Source: Clostridiales bacterium (lineage in GTDB: Bacteria; Bacillota; Clostridia; Christensenellales; UBA1242). Taken from it: 64,000 nucleotides of DNA. The stretch's first letter is position 1, and each line of letters begins with the position of its first letter. Location: positions 439,026 through 503,025 of the forward strand of contig SVHV01000001.1 in assembly GCA_015055605.1 (NCBI GenBank), in the 5' to 3' direction. Positions 18,595 to 28,417 of the stretch are shown here, piece after piece. Made by a program: the position numbers and the translations under genes. Below the pieces are notes generated by a model. That model made no database searches. It was not told the DNA's origin and saw nothing but the letters and a program-made list of their open reading frames with translations.

Positions 18595-19218
18595 TTATTT
18601 AGAGTACAACTCTATGATTAGATGTTCTCTGATATTTAGATCAATGTCATCTCTTTGAGGCATAGCATTGATTTTACCAGTAAGTTTCTCAGCATTGAAT
18701 TCTAACCATTTAGGCATAACAACTTTAACATCTTTAAGTTCTTTGAACATAGGTAATTCTTTCTTGTTCTCTTTAACTGCGATAACATCATCAACTTTTA
18801 CTAAGAAAGATGGGATATTAACAGTTCTGCCATTAACAGTAATGTGACCGTGGTTAACGATTTGTCTGCTCTCTTTTCTAGAAGCACCGATACCCATTCT
18901 GTAAACAACATTATCAAGTCTTCTCTCTAATAATGACAACATATTCTCACCGACAATACCAGTTCTCATATTGTTAGCCATTTCATAGTATGTTCTAAAT
19001 TGTTTCTCAAGCAATCCGTATGCTTTTTTAACTTTTTGTTTTTCTCTTAATTGTAGACTATATTCTGTAGCTTTCTTTCTTGCTGCACCATGAACACCTG
19101 GAACATTAGGTCTTCTCTCAAAAGCACATTTCTTAGAAGTACATCTTTCGCCCTTAAGGAATAATTTACATCCTTCACGACGACAAATTCTACAATCTGC
19201 ACCTGTATATTTTGCCAT
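18595..19218 (-). CDS. rpsD: 30S ribosomal protein S4
   Basis: Primary 16S rRNA binder of the small subunit body. At 207 aa it keeps the N-terminal zinc form (CRICRREGCKLFLKGERCTSKKCAF), and the S4 RNA-binding domain RLDNVVYRMG...VNHGHITVNG is intact. In E. coli S4 represses this operon by binding a leader before rpsM; here a long structured spacer lies at that very position (20039-20261). Confidence 0.97.
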   Translation of the reverse strand: MAKYTGADCRICRREGCKLFLKGERCTSKKCAFERRPNVPGVHGAARKKATEYSLQLREKQKVKKAYGLLEKQFRTYYEMANNMRTGIVGENMLSLLERRLDNVVYRMGIGASRKESRQIVNHGHITVNGRTVNIPSFLVKVDDVIAVKENKKELPMFKELKDVKVVMPKWLEFNAEKLTGKINAMPQRDDIDLNIREHLIIELYSK

Positions 19219-19240
19219 AGTATTAAACTTTCTCCTTTAA

Positions 19241-19636
19241 TTATATTCTTCTTCTTTTTGGTGGACGACAACCATTGTGAGGTATTGGTGATACATCTTT
19301 AATCATTGTGATGTCTAGACCTGCTGTTTGAAGTGCTCTAATAGCAGTCTCTCTACCATTACCTGGTCCTTTAACATAAACTTCTACAGATTTGATGCCT
19401 TGTTCTCTAGCACTTTTACCTGCTATTTCAGCAGCTTGTTGAGCTGCATAAGGAGTGCTTTTTCTAGAACCACTAAGTCCTAAACTACCTGCACTACTCC
19501 AAGAAACAGCATTACCTGCATTATCAGTAACTGTAATGATTGTATTATTAAAAGAAGCATTTATGTATGCAGCACCTTTGTCTAAATTTTTAGTTACTTT
19601 TTTCTTTTTTGTAACTTTTCCCTTTGTAACAGCCAT
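19241..19636 (-). CDS. rpsK: 30S ribosomal protein S11
   Basis: Small-subunit platform protein near the mRNA exit. The 131-aa length is standard, with [28 protein letters not shown] and the C-terminal [12 protein letters not shown]. It lies 21 nt after rpsM. Confidence 0.97.
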   Translation of the reverse strand: MAVTKGKVTKKKKVTKNLDKGAAYINASFNNTIITVTDNAGNAVSWSSAGSLGLSGSRKSTPYAAQQAAEIAGKSAREQGIKSVEVYVKGPGNGRETAIRALQTAGLDITMIKDVSPIPHNGCRPPKRRRI

Positions 19637-19657
19637 TTACTTTCTCCTTAATAAATT

Positions 19658-20038
19658 TTATCTACCTTTTTCTTTCTTGGACTTAGAAACAGTTTTCTTA
19701 GGACCCTTTCTAGTTCTTGCATTTTGTTTTGTGTTTTGACCACGAACTGGTAGACCTTTTCTATGACGAATGCCACGGTAACAACCAATCTCTTGTAGTC
19801 TCTTGATATTCAAAGAAACTTCTCTCTGAAGGTCACCCTCAACTACACAGTTTTTCTCGATGTAAGCTCTGATTTTACCGATTTCGTCCTCAGTTAAATC
19901 TTTTACACGAGTATCTGGATTAATATTAGTTTCTTTCAATATTTCATTAGAAGTCTTTCTACCAATACCGTAGATATAAGTTAAACCAATCTCTACTCTT
20001 TTTTCGTTTGGTAAATCAATTCCAGCGATACGAGCCAT
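19658..20038 (-). CDS. rpsM: 30S ribosomal protein S13
   Basis: Small-subunit head protein that contacts tRNA and the large subunit. The 126-aa protein has [38 protein letters not shown] and a basic tail. The ribosome binding site is GGAGG. It follows rpmJ after an unusually long 223-nt spacer full of hairpins, so it may be the first cistron of a separately regulated unit. Confidence 0.97.
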   Translation of the reverse strand: MARIAGIDLPNEKRVEIGLTYIYGIGRKTSNEILKETNINPDTRVKDLTEDEIGKIRAYIEKNCVVEGDLQREVSLNIKRLQEIGCYRGIRHRKGLPVRGQNTKQNARTRKGPKKTVSKSKKEKGR

Positions 20039-20261
20039 TTATTTTCCTCCATAAATTATGTTTAATTTAATAGTTTTAGGTTTGTACCTAAATGCAGTAT
20101 GTAACTGCTAGGGATTCTATCCCCGATGCGTAACTTTTTGAAATAAAAGTTACAAAAATTTATATATACATGCAAGGTAAGAAATTTGCCGCGACTTACC
20201 TGCAATTGTTTTTAAAGTCAGTTCTTAAAATTACTAATGTCTAAGATTACTCTATAAAGAA
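20039..20261 (-). promoter_or_regulatory. structured RNA leader before rpsM (candidate alpha-operon regulator)
   Basis: A 223-nt non-coding spacer inside an operon whose other gaps are 30 nt or less. On the minus strand it contains five consecutive hairpins: TGCAGGTAAG / CTTACCTTGCA (20183-20217), GTAACTTTT / AAAAGTTAC, GGGAT / ATCCC, GCAGT / ACTGC, and TTTAGG / CCTAAA, the last ending about 40 nt before the rpsM ribosome binding site. No promoter with acceptable spacing and no U-run terminator was seen. The position matches the S4-binding leader of the E. coli alpha operon, but I see no sequence similarity. Confidence 0.6.
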
Positions 20262-20378
20262 TTAACCTTGTCTTTGTTTGTGTTTAGGATATTTTGAACA
20301 AATAACCATAACTGTGCCATTTCTTTTAATAATTTTGCAACTGCCACACATTTTCTTTACTGATGGTCTTACTTTCAT
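20262..20378 (-). CDS. rpmJ: 50S ribosomal protein L36
   Basis: A 38-aa zinc-binding protein of the large subunit. It reads [20 protein letters not shown]... with zinc ligands C11, C14, C27 and H33, i.e. the C+ form. It starts 13 nt after infA, its standard neighbour. Confidence 0.96.
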   Translation of the reverse strand: MKVRPSVKKMCGSCKIIKRNGTVMVICSKYPKHKQRQG

Positions 20379-20391
20379 ACTTTTTTCTCTC

Positions 20392-20619
20392 CTAATTTTT
20401 GTTTTTTAATCGCCAAATTATACGACCCTTTGTTAAGTCATAAAGCGACATCTCGACTTTAACATGGTCACCAACTAAAATTCTGATATTGTTTAGGTGA
20501 AGTTTTCCTGATAGATATGCTGTAATTATAAATCCATTTGATAATTGAACCTTGAAATTAGCATTTCTCAAAACTTCTACAACAACACCTTCTGTTTCTA
20601 CAACATCTGTCTTTGACAC
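20392..20619 (-). CDS. infA: translation initiation factor IF-1
   Basis: S1-fold factor that binds the 30S A site during initiation. The chosen start is GTG (protein begins [16 protein letters not shown], 75 aa), which sits 10 nt after AGGAGG and matches the family N-terminus; an in-frame TTG two codons upstream is too close to the SD. Family signatures [14 protein letters not shown] and [11 protein letters not shown] are clear. Confidence 0.94.
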   Translation of the reverse strand: MSKTDVVETEGVVVEVLRNANFKVQLSNGFIITAYLSGKLHLNNIRILVGDHVKVEMSLYDLTKGRIIWRLKNKN

Positions 20620-20633
20620 AAACAATAAGCCTC

Positions 20634-20903
20634 CTATTTGTAATCTCTAGATTTATTGTAATCTTTAATATATTTAATTATATGAGCGTTAGTTAGACCA
20701 GTAAAGTCTAAGTTGACATCTTCGCTCTTTAATAATAAATATAGATGTTTTTTATTTTTTTTCTTTGGTTGTTCTATGGTTCTAGTTTTACCGTTAGCTA
20801 TATATGCATACTCTTCGTCTGCATCAAGCACAATAAATACTTGACCTGATTCTCTTCCTTGAATAGCCTTAACCAAAGCACCCTTACCTAGATATTTTCT
20901 CAT
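20634..20903 (-). CDS. KOW-domain RNA-binding protein
   Basis: An 89-aa basic protein with a KOW-like start ([20 protein letters not shown]) related to L14e/L24-type RNA binders. A small gene of this kind between map and infA is common in Clostridia and is thought to be ribosome-associated; its precise role is not established. It lies 7 nt after map and 14 nt before infA. Confidence 0.8.
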   Translation of the reverse strand: MRKYLGKGALVKAIQGRESGQVFIVLDADEEYAYIANGKTRTIEQPKKKNKKHLYLLLKSEDVNLDFTGLTNAHIIKYIKDYNKSRDYK

Positions 20904-20910
20904 AATTCAC

Positions 20911-21657
20911 CTACAATGTCAATATCTCTACACCCTCTTCTGTTATGAGGACAGTGTTTTCATAATGTGCTGATGGCATACCATCTCTAGTTTTACAGGT
21001 CCAGCCGTCTGGTAGAAAGATAACATTTCTCTCTCCCATGTTAACCATAGGCTCTATAGCGATAATCATATTAGCTGTAAGTCTAGGCCCACTACCTGCC
21101 CTGCCGAAATTAGGCACGTTAGGGTCTTCGTGTAAGTCTTTGCCTACACCATGTCCAACTAATTCTCTTACTACAGAATAACCATTTTTCTCAACGAAAG
21201 TTTGTACTCTATGAGATATATCTCCCACATAAGCACCACTCTTTAAACCCTTAATTCCTTCAAAGAAGCTTTGTTCTGTAATTTTAATTAATCGTTTAGT
21301 TTTTGAATCAATTTTTCCAACAGGAAAAGTTCTAGCAGCATCTCCATTGTAACCCTTGTATTTAGCTCCAACATCAATACTGATAATGTCACCTTCTTTC
21401 AAGATGATATTTTTGTTAGGTATTCCGTGAACAACAGTGTCATTAATTGATGCACAAATGCTCGCAGGAAAACCACAATAGTTTTTGAAGGAAGGTGTAG
21501 CGCCTTGAGATATGATGTACTTATAAGCAATTTCATCAAGTTCTTTAGTCGACACACCAACCTTAATACTATTTTCCACAACTTTAAGTGTATCTCTAGT
21601 AATCCTACATGCTATACGCATTAATTCGATTTCTTCTTGAGATTTAATCTTAATCAT
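20911..21657 (-). CDS. map: methionine aminopeptidase, type I
   Basis: Removes the initiator Met from nascent proteins. At 248 aa it has the five metal ligands in their usual contexts: IDVGAKYKGYNGDAARTF (two Asp), GHGVGKDLHEDP (His), IAIEPM (Glu) and HYENTVLIT (Glu). Its first 8 nt overlap the end of adk, suggesting translational coupling. Confidence 0.96.
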   Translation of the reverse strand: MIKIKSQEEIELMRIACRITRDTLKVVENSIKVGVSTKELDEIAYKYIISQGATPSFKNYCGFPASICASINDTVVHGIPNKNIILKEGDIISIDVGAKYKGYNGDAARTFPVGKIDSKTKRLIKITEQSFFEGIKGLKSGAYVGDISHRVQTFVEKNGYSVVRELVGHGVGKDLHEDPNVPNFGRAGSGPRLTANMIIAIEPMVNMGERNVIFLPDGWTCKTRDGMPSAHYENTVLITEEGVEILTL

Positions 21658-22279
21658 TGTTTACCTGGTTTAATATAGATTTAACTACAGAATAAGTCTC
21701 TTCCTTAGTATCTCTAGACTCAATCTTATTAAACACGCCTTTGTTTTTATAAAAATCAATCATGTCTTGAGGAACTGCTTGTTTCTGAAGTCTATTTTTG
21801 ATAACCTCTGGTTTGTCATCATCTCTAGTATAAACTTCTCCACCGCATTTCTCACATTTGCCATCAACCATCCAATCAGTAGAAGTTGGTTGAGCGCATT
21901 TTGTACACATTCTACGACTTGATAATCTCTCGATGATTTTCTCTTCACTTAGGTCAATCATAAGAGCTAAGTCGATATCTGTTAATTTTTCTAACTCCTG
22001 TGCTTGACTAAGGTTTCTAGGATATCCATCAAGGATGAAACCATTAGCACAATCACTTTGAGCAAGTCTATCAGCAACTAGTTTATTAACTAGTTCCTCA
22101 GGAACTAGGTCACCTCTATCGATATACTCTTTAGCGATTTTACCTAATTCTGTATTATTTTTTATATTAGTTCTGAATATCTCACCTGTAGAAATTTGAG
22201 GGATATTGTACTCAGTAGCAATCATGCCACCTTGAGTACCTTTTCCACTACCAACAGGTCCCATTAAAATCAATTTCAT
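21650..22279 (-). CDS. adk: adenylate kinase
   Basis: Interconverts AMP + ATP and 2 ADP. The P-loop GPVGSGKGT is at the N-terminus, DGYPRN marks the AMP site, and the LID has four Cys (CTKCAQ...CEKCGG), the zinc-LID type typical of Gram-positives. The start is set at the second ATG (MKLILMG, 209 aa) because GGAG, 6 nt upstream of it, lies inside a decoy ATGGAG; the upstream ATG has no SD. Confidence 0.95.
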   Translation of the reverse strand: MKLILMGPVGSGKGTQGGMIATEYNIPQISTGEIFRTNIKNNTELGKIAKEYIDRGDLVPEELVNKLVADRLAQSDCANGFILDGYPRNLSQAQELEKLTDIDLALMIDLSEEKIIERLSSRRMCTKCAQPTSTDWMVDGKCEKCGGEVYTRDDDKPEVIKNRLQKQAVPQDMIDFYKNKGVFNKIESRDTKEETYSVVKSILNQVNND

Positions 22280-22307
22280 ATTTTTCTCCATTTTTATTCT
22301 ATTGGGT

Positions 22308-23612
22308 TTATTTTAAGAAACCTTTATAACTCTTCATAAGCATTTGAGCTTCTAAAGATTTGTCAAATTCAAGTGCTACGCTAACTACGATAAGTAATCC
22401 AGTTGCACTGAATGCTCCAACAAGGCTTCCACTGATAAATTTAAATAGAATGCTAGGTACGATAGCGATTATTGATAGGAATAATGCTCCGAATAATGTG
22501 ATTCTATGAGAAATTTTCTTTAGATAGTCAGCTGTTGGAAGACCTGGTCTGATACCAGGGATAAATCCACCATTTTGTTGGATATTCTTTGATATATCTT
22601 CTGGATTAAATGTAACTTGTGTCCAGAAATAAGCAAAGAATGTAATAAGTAATCCAACTAGAATAATGTAAATCCAGCTACCTGTTCCAACCCATTCACT
22701 ATACCATAAATAGAATTTGTTAGTAGATGTATCTACAAAAATACTCAAAATTAATTGAGGGAAAGATAGTAATGACATAGCGAAGATAATAGGCATAACT
22801 CCTGTAGAATTAACTCTAATAGGAATATATGTGCTTTGTCCGCCATACATTTTTCTACCCTTGATTTGTTTTGCATATTGAACAGGAACTTTTCTCTCTG
22901 AACCATCTATCCATACAATGAATCCAAAAATTAGGAACAATGCAACGATAAATAATGCAAGTTCGCCTAAGCTAGCTAAATCACCAGCAAAGATTAATGT
23001 GAAATTATTTAAAAGTGATGTAGCAGCTGTAGACAATATACCTACGAAAATAAGTATAGACTGTCCATTTGTAATGCCTAATTCAGTAATTTTTTCACCA
23101 AGCCAATAAGTAAACATTGAACCAGCAATAAGAACTAGAGTAACTATGATACCTACCATCCATGCAGGAATAGAAAATCCAGAACCTAAATCTGATACTT
23201 TTAGAACACCCTCAAAACTAATTACAATTGCAATAGCTTGAGCCACAGCAAGAACTAATGCTGCAATCTTAGTGTAAGCAGCAATTCTCTTCTTACCTTC
23301 GTCACCCATTCTTGAGAGTCTCTCTAAACTAGGAATAGCAATAGTGAGTAATTGAATAATGATTGATGCACTAATATATGGAGAAATACCCAAAGCGAGT
23401 ATAGAACCATTTGCTAGCGCTCCACCACTAACCGAACTAAGCAAACCTAAAAACCCTTGATCACCATCAACCTGAGCGGCAAACGCACTAGCGTTTACAC
23501 CAGGCACAGGAATCCAACAACCTAGTCTGTAGATAACTACAAGTAAGATTGTTAAAAGGATTTTATTTCTAATTTCTTTTACTTTTAAAGCATTGATAAA
23601 ATTTTTAAACAT
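22308..23612 (-). CDS. secY: preprotein translocase subunit SecY
   Basis: Ten-TM channel of the general secretion pathway, partner of SecE (encoded at 54193). At 434 aa it is standard length, with RLGCWIPVPGVN, ISPYISASIIIQLL and the C-terminal PGIRPGLPTADYLKKI. It overlaps the rplO stop by one base. The usual secY-adk-map order is kept. Confidence 0.97.
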   Translation of the reverse strand: MFKNFINALKVKEIRNKILLTILLVVIYRLGCWIPVPGVNASAFAAQVDGDQGFLGLLSSVSGGALANGSILALGISPYISASIIIQLLTIAIPSLERLSRMGDEGKKRIAAYTKIAALVLAVAQAIAIVISFEGVLKVSDLGSGFSIPAWMVGIIVTLVLIAGSMFTYWLGEKITELGITNGQSILIFVGILSTAATSLLNNFTLIFAGDLASLGELALFIVALFLIFGFIVWIDGSERKVPVQYAKQIKGRKMYGGQSTYIPIRVNSTGVMPIIFAMSLLSFPQLILSIFVDTSTNKFYLWYSEWVGTGSWIYIILVGLLITFFAYFWTQVTFNPEDISKNIQQNGGFIPGIRPGLPTADYLKKISHRITLFGALFLSIIAIVPSILFKFISGSLVGAFSATGLLIVVSVALEFDKSLEAQMLMKSYKGFLK

Positions 23613-24058
23613 TATAATACCTCGGCTTTTCCACCAGCCTTAGTGATTTTTTGTATTGCAGTTTCAGAAAATTTACTAGCCTTTACTGTAAGTTTCTTTT
23701 CTAATTTTCCATTACCTAATACTTTTAATCCATAAGGGGCAACTTTACTAATTATATTCTTTTCTTTTAGTAATTCTACTGTAACAACAGAACCGTCTTC
23801 AAGTTTGTTAAGCATATCTACATTAACTACATTATAAACTTTATCAAAATTCTTATTGTTAAAGCCTCTTCTAGGTAGTTTTCTGATAAGTGGCATTTGT
23901 CCGCCTTCAAATCCTAGACGAACACCACCACCACTTCTTGAGTTTTGTCCTTTAGTTCCTTTACCACTTGTTTTACCAAGTCCAGAACCTATACCTCTAC
24001 CCAATCTTTTAGCCTTTGGTGTGGAATTAGGTGCAGGAGCAATTTGATGTAATTTCAT
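23612..24058 (-). CDS. rplO: 50S ribosomal protein L15
   Basis: Large-subunit assembly protein. The 148-aa chain opens [13 protein letters not shown], has the Gly/Arg-rich extension [21 protein letters not shown] and [18 protein letters not shown]. It lies 10 nt after rpmD and overlaps secY by one base. Confidence 0.97.
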   Translation of the reverse strand: MKLHQIAPAPNSTPKAKRLGRGIGSGLGKTSGKGTKGQNSRSGGGVRLGFEGGQMPLIRKLPRRGFNNKNFDKVYNVVNVDMLNKLEDGSVVTVELLKEKNIISKVAPYGLKVLGNGKLEKKLTVKASKFSETAIQKITKAGGKAEVL

Positions 24059-24068
24059 AATTACCCTC

Positions 24069-24302
24069 CTAAATTTCCTCTACACGAACTAGGTGTTTGA
24101 TTTTGAAAATCATACCTCTAACAGCACTATTGTCTGGAAGTTCGTTAGATGAATTAAGTTTATTTAAACCTAGAGCAACAGCAGTTCTTCTTTGGTCAGC
24201 TTTGTAACCAATAGGACTCTTTACTAAAGTTACTCTAATTCTTTTCTCGTTTTTTGCAACTTTTGTAGTGGTTGTTGCTTTTGTATTCTTAGTTTCTGCC
24301 AT
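24069..24302 (-). CDS. rpmD: 50S ribosomal protein L30
   Basis: The L30 core ([31 protein letters not shown]) starts near residue 21, after a Thr/Lys-rich extension ([16 protein letters not shown]). The total is 77 aa against ~59 in typical bacteria. Similar low-complexity Thr/Lys sequence occurs in L24 and SecE of this window. Confidence 0.95.
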   Translation of the reverse strand: MAETKNTKATTTTKVAKNEKRIRVTLVKSPIGYKADQRRTAVALGLNKLNSSNELPDNSAVRGMIFKIKHLVRVEEI

Positions 24303-24312
24303 AACACACCCC

Positions 24313-24867
24313 TTACAAAATTTCCTCTACAGATTTGCCACGAAGAGCAGCGATTTCTTCTTTGCTTCTTAATTGCATAAGACCATTTAATGTAGCCTTA
24401 ACACAGTTGATTTTGTTTCTTGAACCATAAGTTTTAGCTGTAATATCTTTGATACCACAAAGCTCAACTACTGGTCTAACTGAACCACCTGCGATAACTC
24501 CAGTACCTTCTTTAGAAGGAAGAAGTTTAACCATAGAAGTTCCGAATTTACCGATTACTTCGTGAGGAATAGTAGTTCCCTCTAGAGGGATACTAACCAT
24601 GTGTTTCTTTGCACTCATAGTTGCTTTATCAATAGCATTTGGTACTTCAGCTGCTTTACCAGAACCGATACCAACTTTACCAGCTTTATCACCAGCAACA
24701 ACAAGAGCAGAGAATCTCATATTTCTACCACCCTTTACTACTTTAGTAATACGATTTACATCTACTAATTTACTTGTAATAGGGTCTAATTCTTTATTGA
24801 AAGCTTTTTTCTCGTGATTTCTATTACCATTTCTTTTCTCAAATGGTTTCTTTTCAGTATTTTGCAT
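24313..24867 (-). CDS. rpsE: 30S ribosomal protein S5
   Basis: Small-subunit protein linked to decoding accuracy. The core is intact: [54 protein letters not shown] basic N-terminal extension of ~25 residues makes it 184 aa instead of ~166. Confidence 0.96.
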   Translation of the reverse strand: MQNTEKKPFEKRNGNRNHEKKAFNKELDPITSKLVDVNRITKVVKGGRNMRFSALVVAGDKAGKVGIGSGKAAEVPNAIDKATMSAKKHMVSIPLEGTTIPHEVIGKFGTSMVKLLPSKEGTGVIAGGSVRPVVELCGIKDITAKTYGSRNKINCVKATLNGLMQLRSKEEIAALRGKSVEEIL

Positions 24868-24878
24868 ATAAACACCTC

Positions 24879-25247
24879 TTAAAACTCAAGACCAGCATCT
24901 CTAGCACCGTCAGCAACTGCTTTAACTCTGCCAGTGTATTGGTATCCAGCTCTGTCAAATACAACAGTCTTAATACCTTTACTCATAGCATTTTTAGCAA
25001 CAGTTTGTCCAACAATGAATGCTGCTTCCTGTTTTGTTTTTCCTTCAATTGATTTAGCAATGTTTTTATCCATTGTAGATGCAGAAGCGATTGTAACACC
25101 CTTAGTATCATCAATTACTTGAGCGTAGATGTTATTTAAACTTCTGAAAACATTAAGTCTTGGTCTTTCAGGGGTTCCTGAAATTTTTGCTCTAACACGA
25201 CTAGCACGTATTTTTCTATCTTCGTTTTTATTAATCTTATTTATCAT
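24879..25247 (-). CDS. rplR: 50S ribosomal protein L18
   Basis: 5S rRNA-binding protein of the central protuberance, 122 aa. Segments [18 protein letters not shown] and [26 protein letters not shown] are canonical. It lies 11 nt from each neighbour. Confidence 0.97.
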   Translation of the reverse strand: MINKINKNEDRKIRASRVRAKISGTPERPRLNVFRSLNNIYAQVIDDTKGVTIASASTMDKNIAKSIEGKTKQEAAFIVGQTVAKNAMSKGIKTVVFDRAGYQYTGRVKAVADGARDAGLEF

Positions 25248-25258
25248 AACCCTTACCT

Positions 25259-25795
25259 CTACTTCTTACCGCTCTTAACTTCTTTACGAACTACAACTTC
25301 GTCTGTGTAACTAATTCCGTAAGCATGGTATGGCTCTACAGGTTTAATATCTCTGATTCTAGCAGCAAATTGACCTACAAGTTCTTTATCAATTCCCTTA
25401 ACTGTAACAGTTGTCTTATCGCAAGAAAGTTCGATACCCTCAACAGCGTTAACAACTACAGGATGAGAGAAACCGATATTTAATACTATATCTTTGCCTT
25501 GTTGTGTAACTTTATAACCAACACCATTAATGTTTAATGATTTTTGGAAACCTTTGTCAACACCCTCAACCATATTTGCTATTAATTGTCTATATAAGCC
25601 ATGATAAGCCTTGTATTGTGGCTCAGTGTTGTTATTGATAACATTAACAACTGAACCCTCTACTTTTACCTCAATCTTAGGGTTAATTTCTCTTGTAAGA
25701 GTTCCCTTAGGACCAGTAACAGTAACTAAATTATTATTAACACTAACTGTAACATTAGCAGGTAATGTGATAGGATTTCTTCCAATTCTACTCAT
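25259..25795 (-). CDS. rplF: 50S ribosomal protein L6
   Basis: Large-subunit protein near the factor-binding site, 178 aa. It opens [27 protein letters not shown] and the C-terminal [15 protein letters not shown] (family PYKGKGI region) identify it. Confidence 0.97.
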   Translation of the reverse strand: MSRIGRNPITLPANVTVSVNNNLVTVTGPKGTLTREINPKIEVKVEGSVVNVINNNTEPQYKAYHGLYRQLIANMVEGVDKGFQKSLNINGVGYKVTQQGKDIVLNIGFSHPVVVNAVEGIELSCDKTTVTVKGIDKELVGQFAARIRDIKPVEPYHAYGISYTDEVVVRKEVKSGKK

Positions 25796-25807
25796 AAGTG
25801 TCCCCTC

Positions 25808-26194
25808 CTACCATACATAAGCAAGAACTTCTCCGCCTACGCCTAGCTTTCTTGCCTCTCTGTCTGTAATAATACCTTTGTTTGTAGAAATGATTGCAAT
25901 TCCTAAACCGTTAATAACTCTAGGAAGATCTTCTACACCTGCGTAAATTCTAAGACCTGGTTTAGAAATTCTTCTAAGGCCCTTGATTACGCCGTTATCT
26001 TTGAAATCGATAACGATATTTGATTTAATGCCCTCGCCTTCAACTTTGTAAGAAGCGATATAACCTTCTTTAAGTAGTAACTCTGCGATAGCAACTTTTG
26101 TTTTTGATACAGGAATGGAAACATTTTGATGTTTAGCACTCAATGCATTTCTCATTCTTGTAAGCATATCTGCGATTGGATCTGTAGTAATCAT
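25808..26194 (-). CDS. rpsH: 30S ribosomal protein S8
   Basis: 16S rRNA-binding assembly protein, 128 aa, with [23 protein letters not shown] and the C-terminal GGEVLAYVW. In E. coli S8 is the spc-operon autorepressor; no comparable site was recognised here. Confidence 0.97.
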   Translation of the reverse strand: MITTDPIADMLTRMRNALSAKHQNVSIPVSKTKVAIAELLLKEGYIASYKVEGEGIKSNIVIDFKDNGVIKGLRRISKPGLRIYAGVEDLPRVINGLGIAIISTNKGIITDREARKLGVGGEVLAYVW

Positions 26195-26212
26195 AAAAAA
26201 TATTTCCTCCTT

Positions 26213-26398
26213 TTACCAACTTGACTTCTTAACACCAGGAATCTCACCTTTGTAAGCTAACTCTCTAAAACAAATTCTGCAGATGCCGTATTTTCTTAGA
26301 ACAGAATGTGGACGACCACAAAGCTTACATCTAGTGTATTCACGTGTAGAATATTTTTGAACTTTTTGTTGTTTGTTTAATAATGCTTTTCTTGCCAT
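26213..26398 (-). CDS. rpsN: 30S ribosomal protein S14, zinc (type Z) form
   Basis: A 61-aa small-subunit head protein. [21 protein letters not shown] supplies the CxxC...CxxC zinc site of the short S14 form. It lies between rplE and rpsH as expected. Confidence 0.97.
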   Translation of the reverse strand: MARKALLNKQQKVQKYSTREYTRCKLCGRPHSVLRKYGICRICFRELAYKGEIPGVKKSSW

Positions 26399-26415
26399 AT
26401 TTATCTCCTAACCTC

Positions 26416-26967
26416 CTACTTCTTGAAAGGCATACCTAGTTTCTCAAGAACTAGTTTTGCGTCCTCATCAGATTTAGCGGAAGTAACAATAACAATATTT
26501 AAGCCACGGATTTTTTCAATCTTCTCATAACTAATCTCTGGGAAAACTAATTGCTCAGTTAGACCCATAGAATAATTGCCTCTGCCATCGAAGGATTTCT
26601 TAGAAATACCTTGGAAGTCTCTAAGTCTTGGAAGAGCAATAGAGATAAGTTTATCTAAGAACTCATACATGTGCTCGCCTCTAAGAGTAACCTTAGCACC
26701 GATTTTCATGCCTTCTCTGATTTTGAAGTTAGCGATAGATTTCTTAGCAGTTGTAACAACTGGCTTTTGACCAGTGATTTGAGCTAGCTCTTCAACAGCC
26801 TTATTGAAAGACTGAGAGTTATCTTTAACATCACCTAGTCCACGACTAACGATAATTTTTTCCACTTTTGGAACTTCGTTAATGTTTTTGTAACCTTTTT
26901 CTTTCATTATAGCAGGAACTATAACATCATTATATTTTATATGTAATCTATTCAATTCTTTTGCCAT
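26416..26967 (-). CDS. rplE: 50S ribosomal protein L5
   Basis: 5S rRNA-binding protein that contacts P-site tRNA, 183 aa. [24 protein letters not shown], and [16 protein letters not shown] are family signatures. It lies 10 nt after rplX. Confidence 0.97.
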   Translation of the reverse strand: MAKELNRLHIKYNDVIVPAIMKEKGYKNINEVPKVEKIIVSRGLGDVKDNSQSFNKAVEELAQITGQKPVVTTAKKSIANFKIREGMKIGAKVTLRGEHMYEFLDKLISIALPRLRDFQGISKKSFDGRGNYSMGLTEQLVFPEISYEKIEKIRGLNIVIVTSAKSDEDAKLVLEKLGMPFKK

Positions 26968-26977
26968 AGTTAACCTC

Positions 26978-27532
26978 CTATTTACTTTCTACTTTCTTAG
27001 TAGTAGATTTTTTTGTTGTAGTAGTTTTCTCTGCAGTTGCTTTAGAAGTTGTAGCAGTCTTCTTAGCTGTAGCAGTAGATTTTGTAGCAGTAGATTTTGT
27101 AGCAGTTTTCTTCTCTGCTGTAGTTGTAGTAGTCTCAGTTGCCTTTGTAGCAGTTTTAGCAGCTTTTGTCTCTACTTTCTTTTCAGTTGTTTTTGTAGTA
27201 GCTTTCTTAGTTGTAGCAGAATCTAAGTTAGCACCACATTTTTTACATTCACGGATTTTATTACCGTCAACAGTTTTGTGACTAATTCTAGTAGCTTTAC
27301 CACAAACAGGACAAACAATCATTACATTACTAGCATTGATTTTTCCCTCTCTCTTAATAATGCCACCTTTGTCATTTGCATTTCTTGGCTTTTTGTGTTT
27401 AGCAATGATATTTACACCTGCTACTACAACGGAGTTGTCTGCAGGCATTGCAACTAACACTTTGCCAGTTTTGCCTTTATCTTTACCAGCAATAACTAAA
27501 ACATTATCACCTTTCTTAACATTTAATGCCAT
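26978..27532 (-). CDS. rplX: 50S ribosomal protein L24 with long Thr/Lys/Ala tail
   Basis: Assembly initiator near the exit tunnel. Residues 1-~104 are a normal L24: KOW motif [19 protein letters not shown], then [10 protein letters not shown]...CKKCGANLD, a CxxC pair typical of zinc-type L24. From ~residue 105 to 184 the protein is an extreme low-complexity tail of Thr, Lys, Ala and Glu with near-repeats such as [15 protein letters not shown]. Total length is 184 aa against ~103. The reading frame is open throughout and the next gene begins 10 nt later, so the tail is real coding sequence, probably disordered and RNA-binding. Confidence 0.93.
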   Translation of the reverse strand: MALNVKKGDNVLVIAGKDKGKTGKVLVAMPADNSVVVAGVNIIAKHKKPRNANDKGGIIKREGKINASNVMIVCPVCGKATRISHKTVDGNKIRECKKCGANLDSATTKKATTKTTEKKVETKAAKTATKATETTTTTAEKKTATKSTATKSTATAKKTATTSKATAEKTTTTKKSTTKKVESK

Positions 27533-27543
27533 ATTTTTTCTCC

Positions 27544-27912
27544 TTATAATACTTCAGGTGCAAGTGAAATTATTTTCATAAAGCCCTTATCTCTAAGCTC
27601 TCTTGCAATTGGTCCAAAGATACGAGTACCTTTAGGTAACTTTTGATTATCAATAATAACTGCAGCATTGTCATCGAATTTGATATATGAACCATCTGGT
27701 CTAGAAACACCTTTTGCAGTTCTAACGATAACAGCTTTAACAACATCGCCTTTTTTAACTGTACCACCAGGAGTAGCTGTCTTTACAGAAGCAACTATAA
27801 TATCTCCGATGTTACCACTTCTACGAAATGAGCCGCCTAAAATTCTAATACACATAATTCTCTTAGCACCGCTGTTGTCGGCAACTTTTAAAATTGTCTG
27901 AGGTTGTACCAT
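27544..27912 (-). CDS. rplN: 50S ribosomal protein L14
   Basis: Large-subunit protein at the subunit interface, 122 aa. [27 protein letters not shown] and the C-terminal [12 protein letters not shown] are canonical. Confidence 0.97.
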   Translation of the reverse strand: MVQPQTILKVADNSGAKRIMCIRILGGSFRRSGNIGDIIVASVKTATPGGTVKKGDVVKAVIVRTAKGVSRPDGSYIKFDDNAAVIIDNQKLPKGTRIFGPIARELRDKGFMKIISLAPEVL

Positions 27913-27923
27913 ATTTTTTCTCC

Positions 27924-28184
27924 TTATTTAGCCCTTTCTATTATTCTCACTAGTCTAAAGTATTTGTCTTTAGATAGTGGACGAGTTTCCATTATTTCTA
28001 CAATGTCACCAATATTACACTCGTTTTTCTCATCGTGTGCTTTAAATTTCTTTGTAGTTTTGTAAACTTTGCCGTATAGTGGATGTCTTTTGTCAGATTC
28101 TACAGCAACTGTAATAGTTTTATCCATTTTGTTACTAACGACAACGCCTGTTCTGGTTCTTCTGTCATTTCTTTCAACTGTCAT
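27924..28184 (-). CDS. rpsQ: 30S ribosomal protein S17
   Basis: OB-fold 16S rRNA binder, 86 aa, with [22 protein letters not shown] and [25 protein letters not shown]. It lies 26 nt after rpmC. Confidence 0.97.
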   Translation of the reverse strand: MTVERNDRRTRTGVVVSNKMDKTITVAVESDKRHPLYGKVYKTTKKFKAHDEKNECNIGDIVEIMETRPLSKDKYFRLVRIIERAK

Positions 28185-28210
28185 AACTTTCTTATCCTCC
28201 TATACTAGCC

Positions 28211-28417
28211 TTAGGCATTAGCCTTTTTATTTAATTCTCTTTCTGTCAAGATAGTCTTGATTCTTGCTATATCTTTCTTTGTAACAACTAGTTGCATAGG
28301 ATTAGCAAGTTGTCCAGTAGCATTTGAAAAACGAAGATTGAATAATTCTTGTTTCAATGACTTCAACTTTGCTTCAAGTTCTTCGTTAGTCATATCCTTA
28401 AAATTCTTTGCTTTCAT
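28211..28417 (-). CDS. rpmC: 50S ribosomal protein L29
   Basis: Helical-hairpin protein near the tunnel exit, 68 aa. MTNEELEAKLKSLKQELFNLRFSNATGQL is diagnostic. It overlaps rplP by one base. Confidence 0.97.
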   Translation of the reverse strand: MKAKNFKDMTNEELEAKLKSLKQELFNLRFSNATGQLANPMQLVVTKKDIARIKTILTERELNKKANA

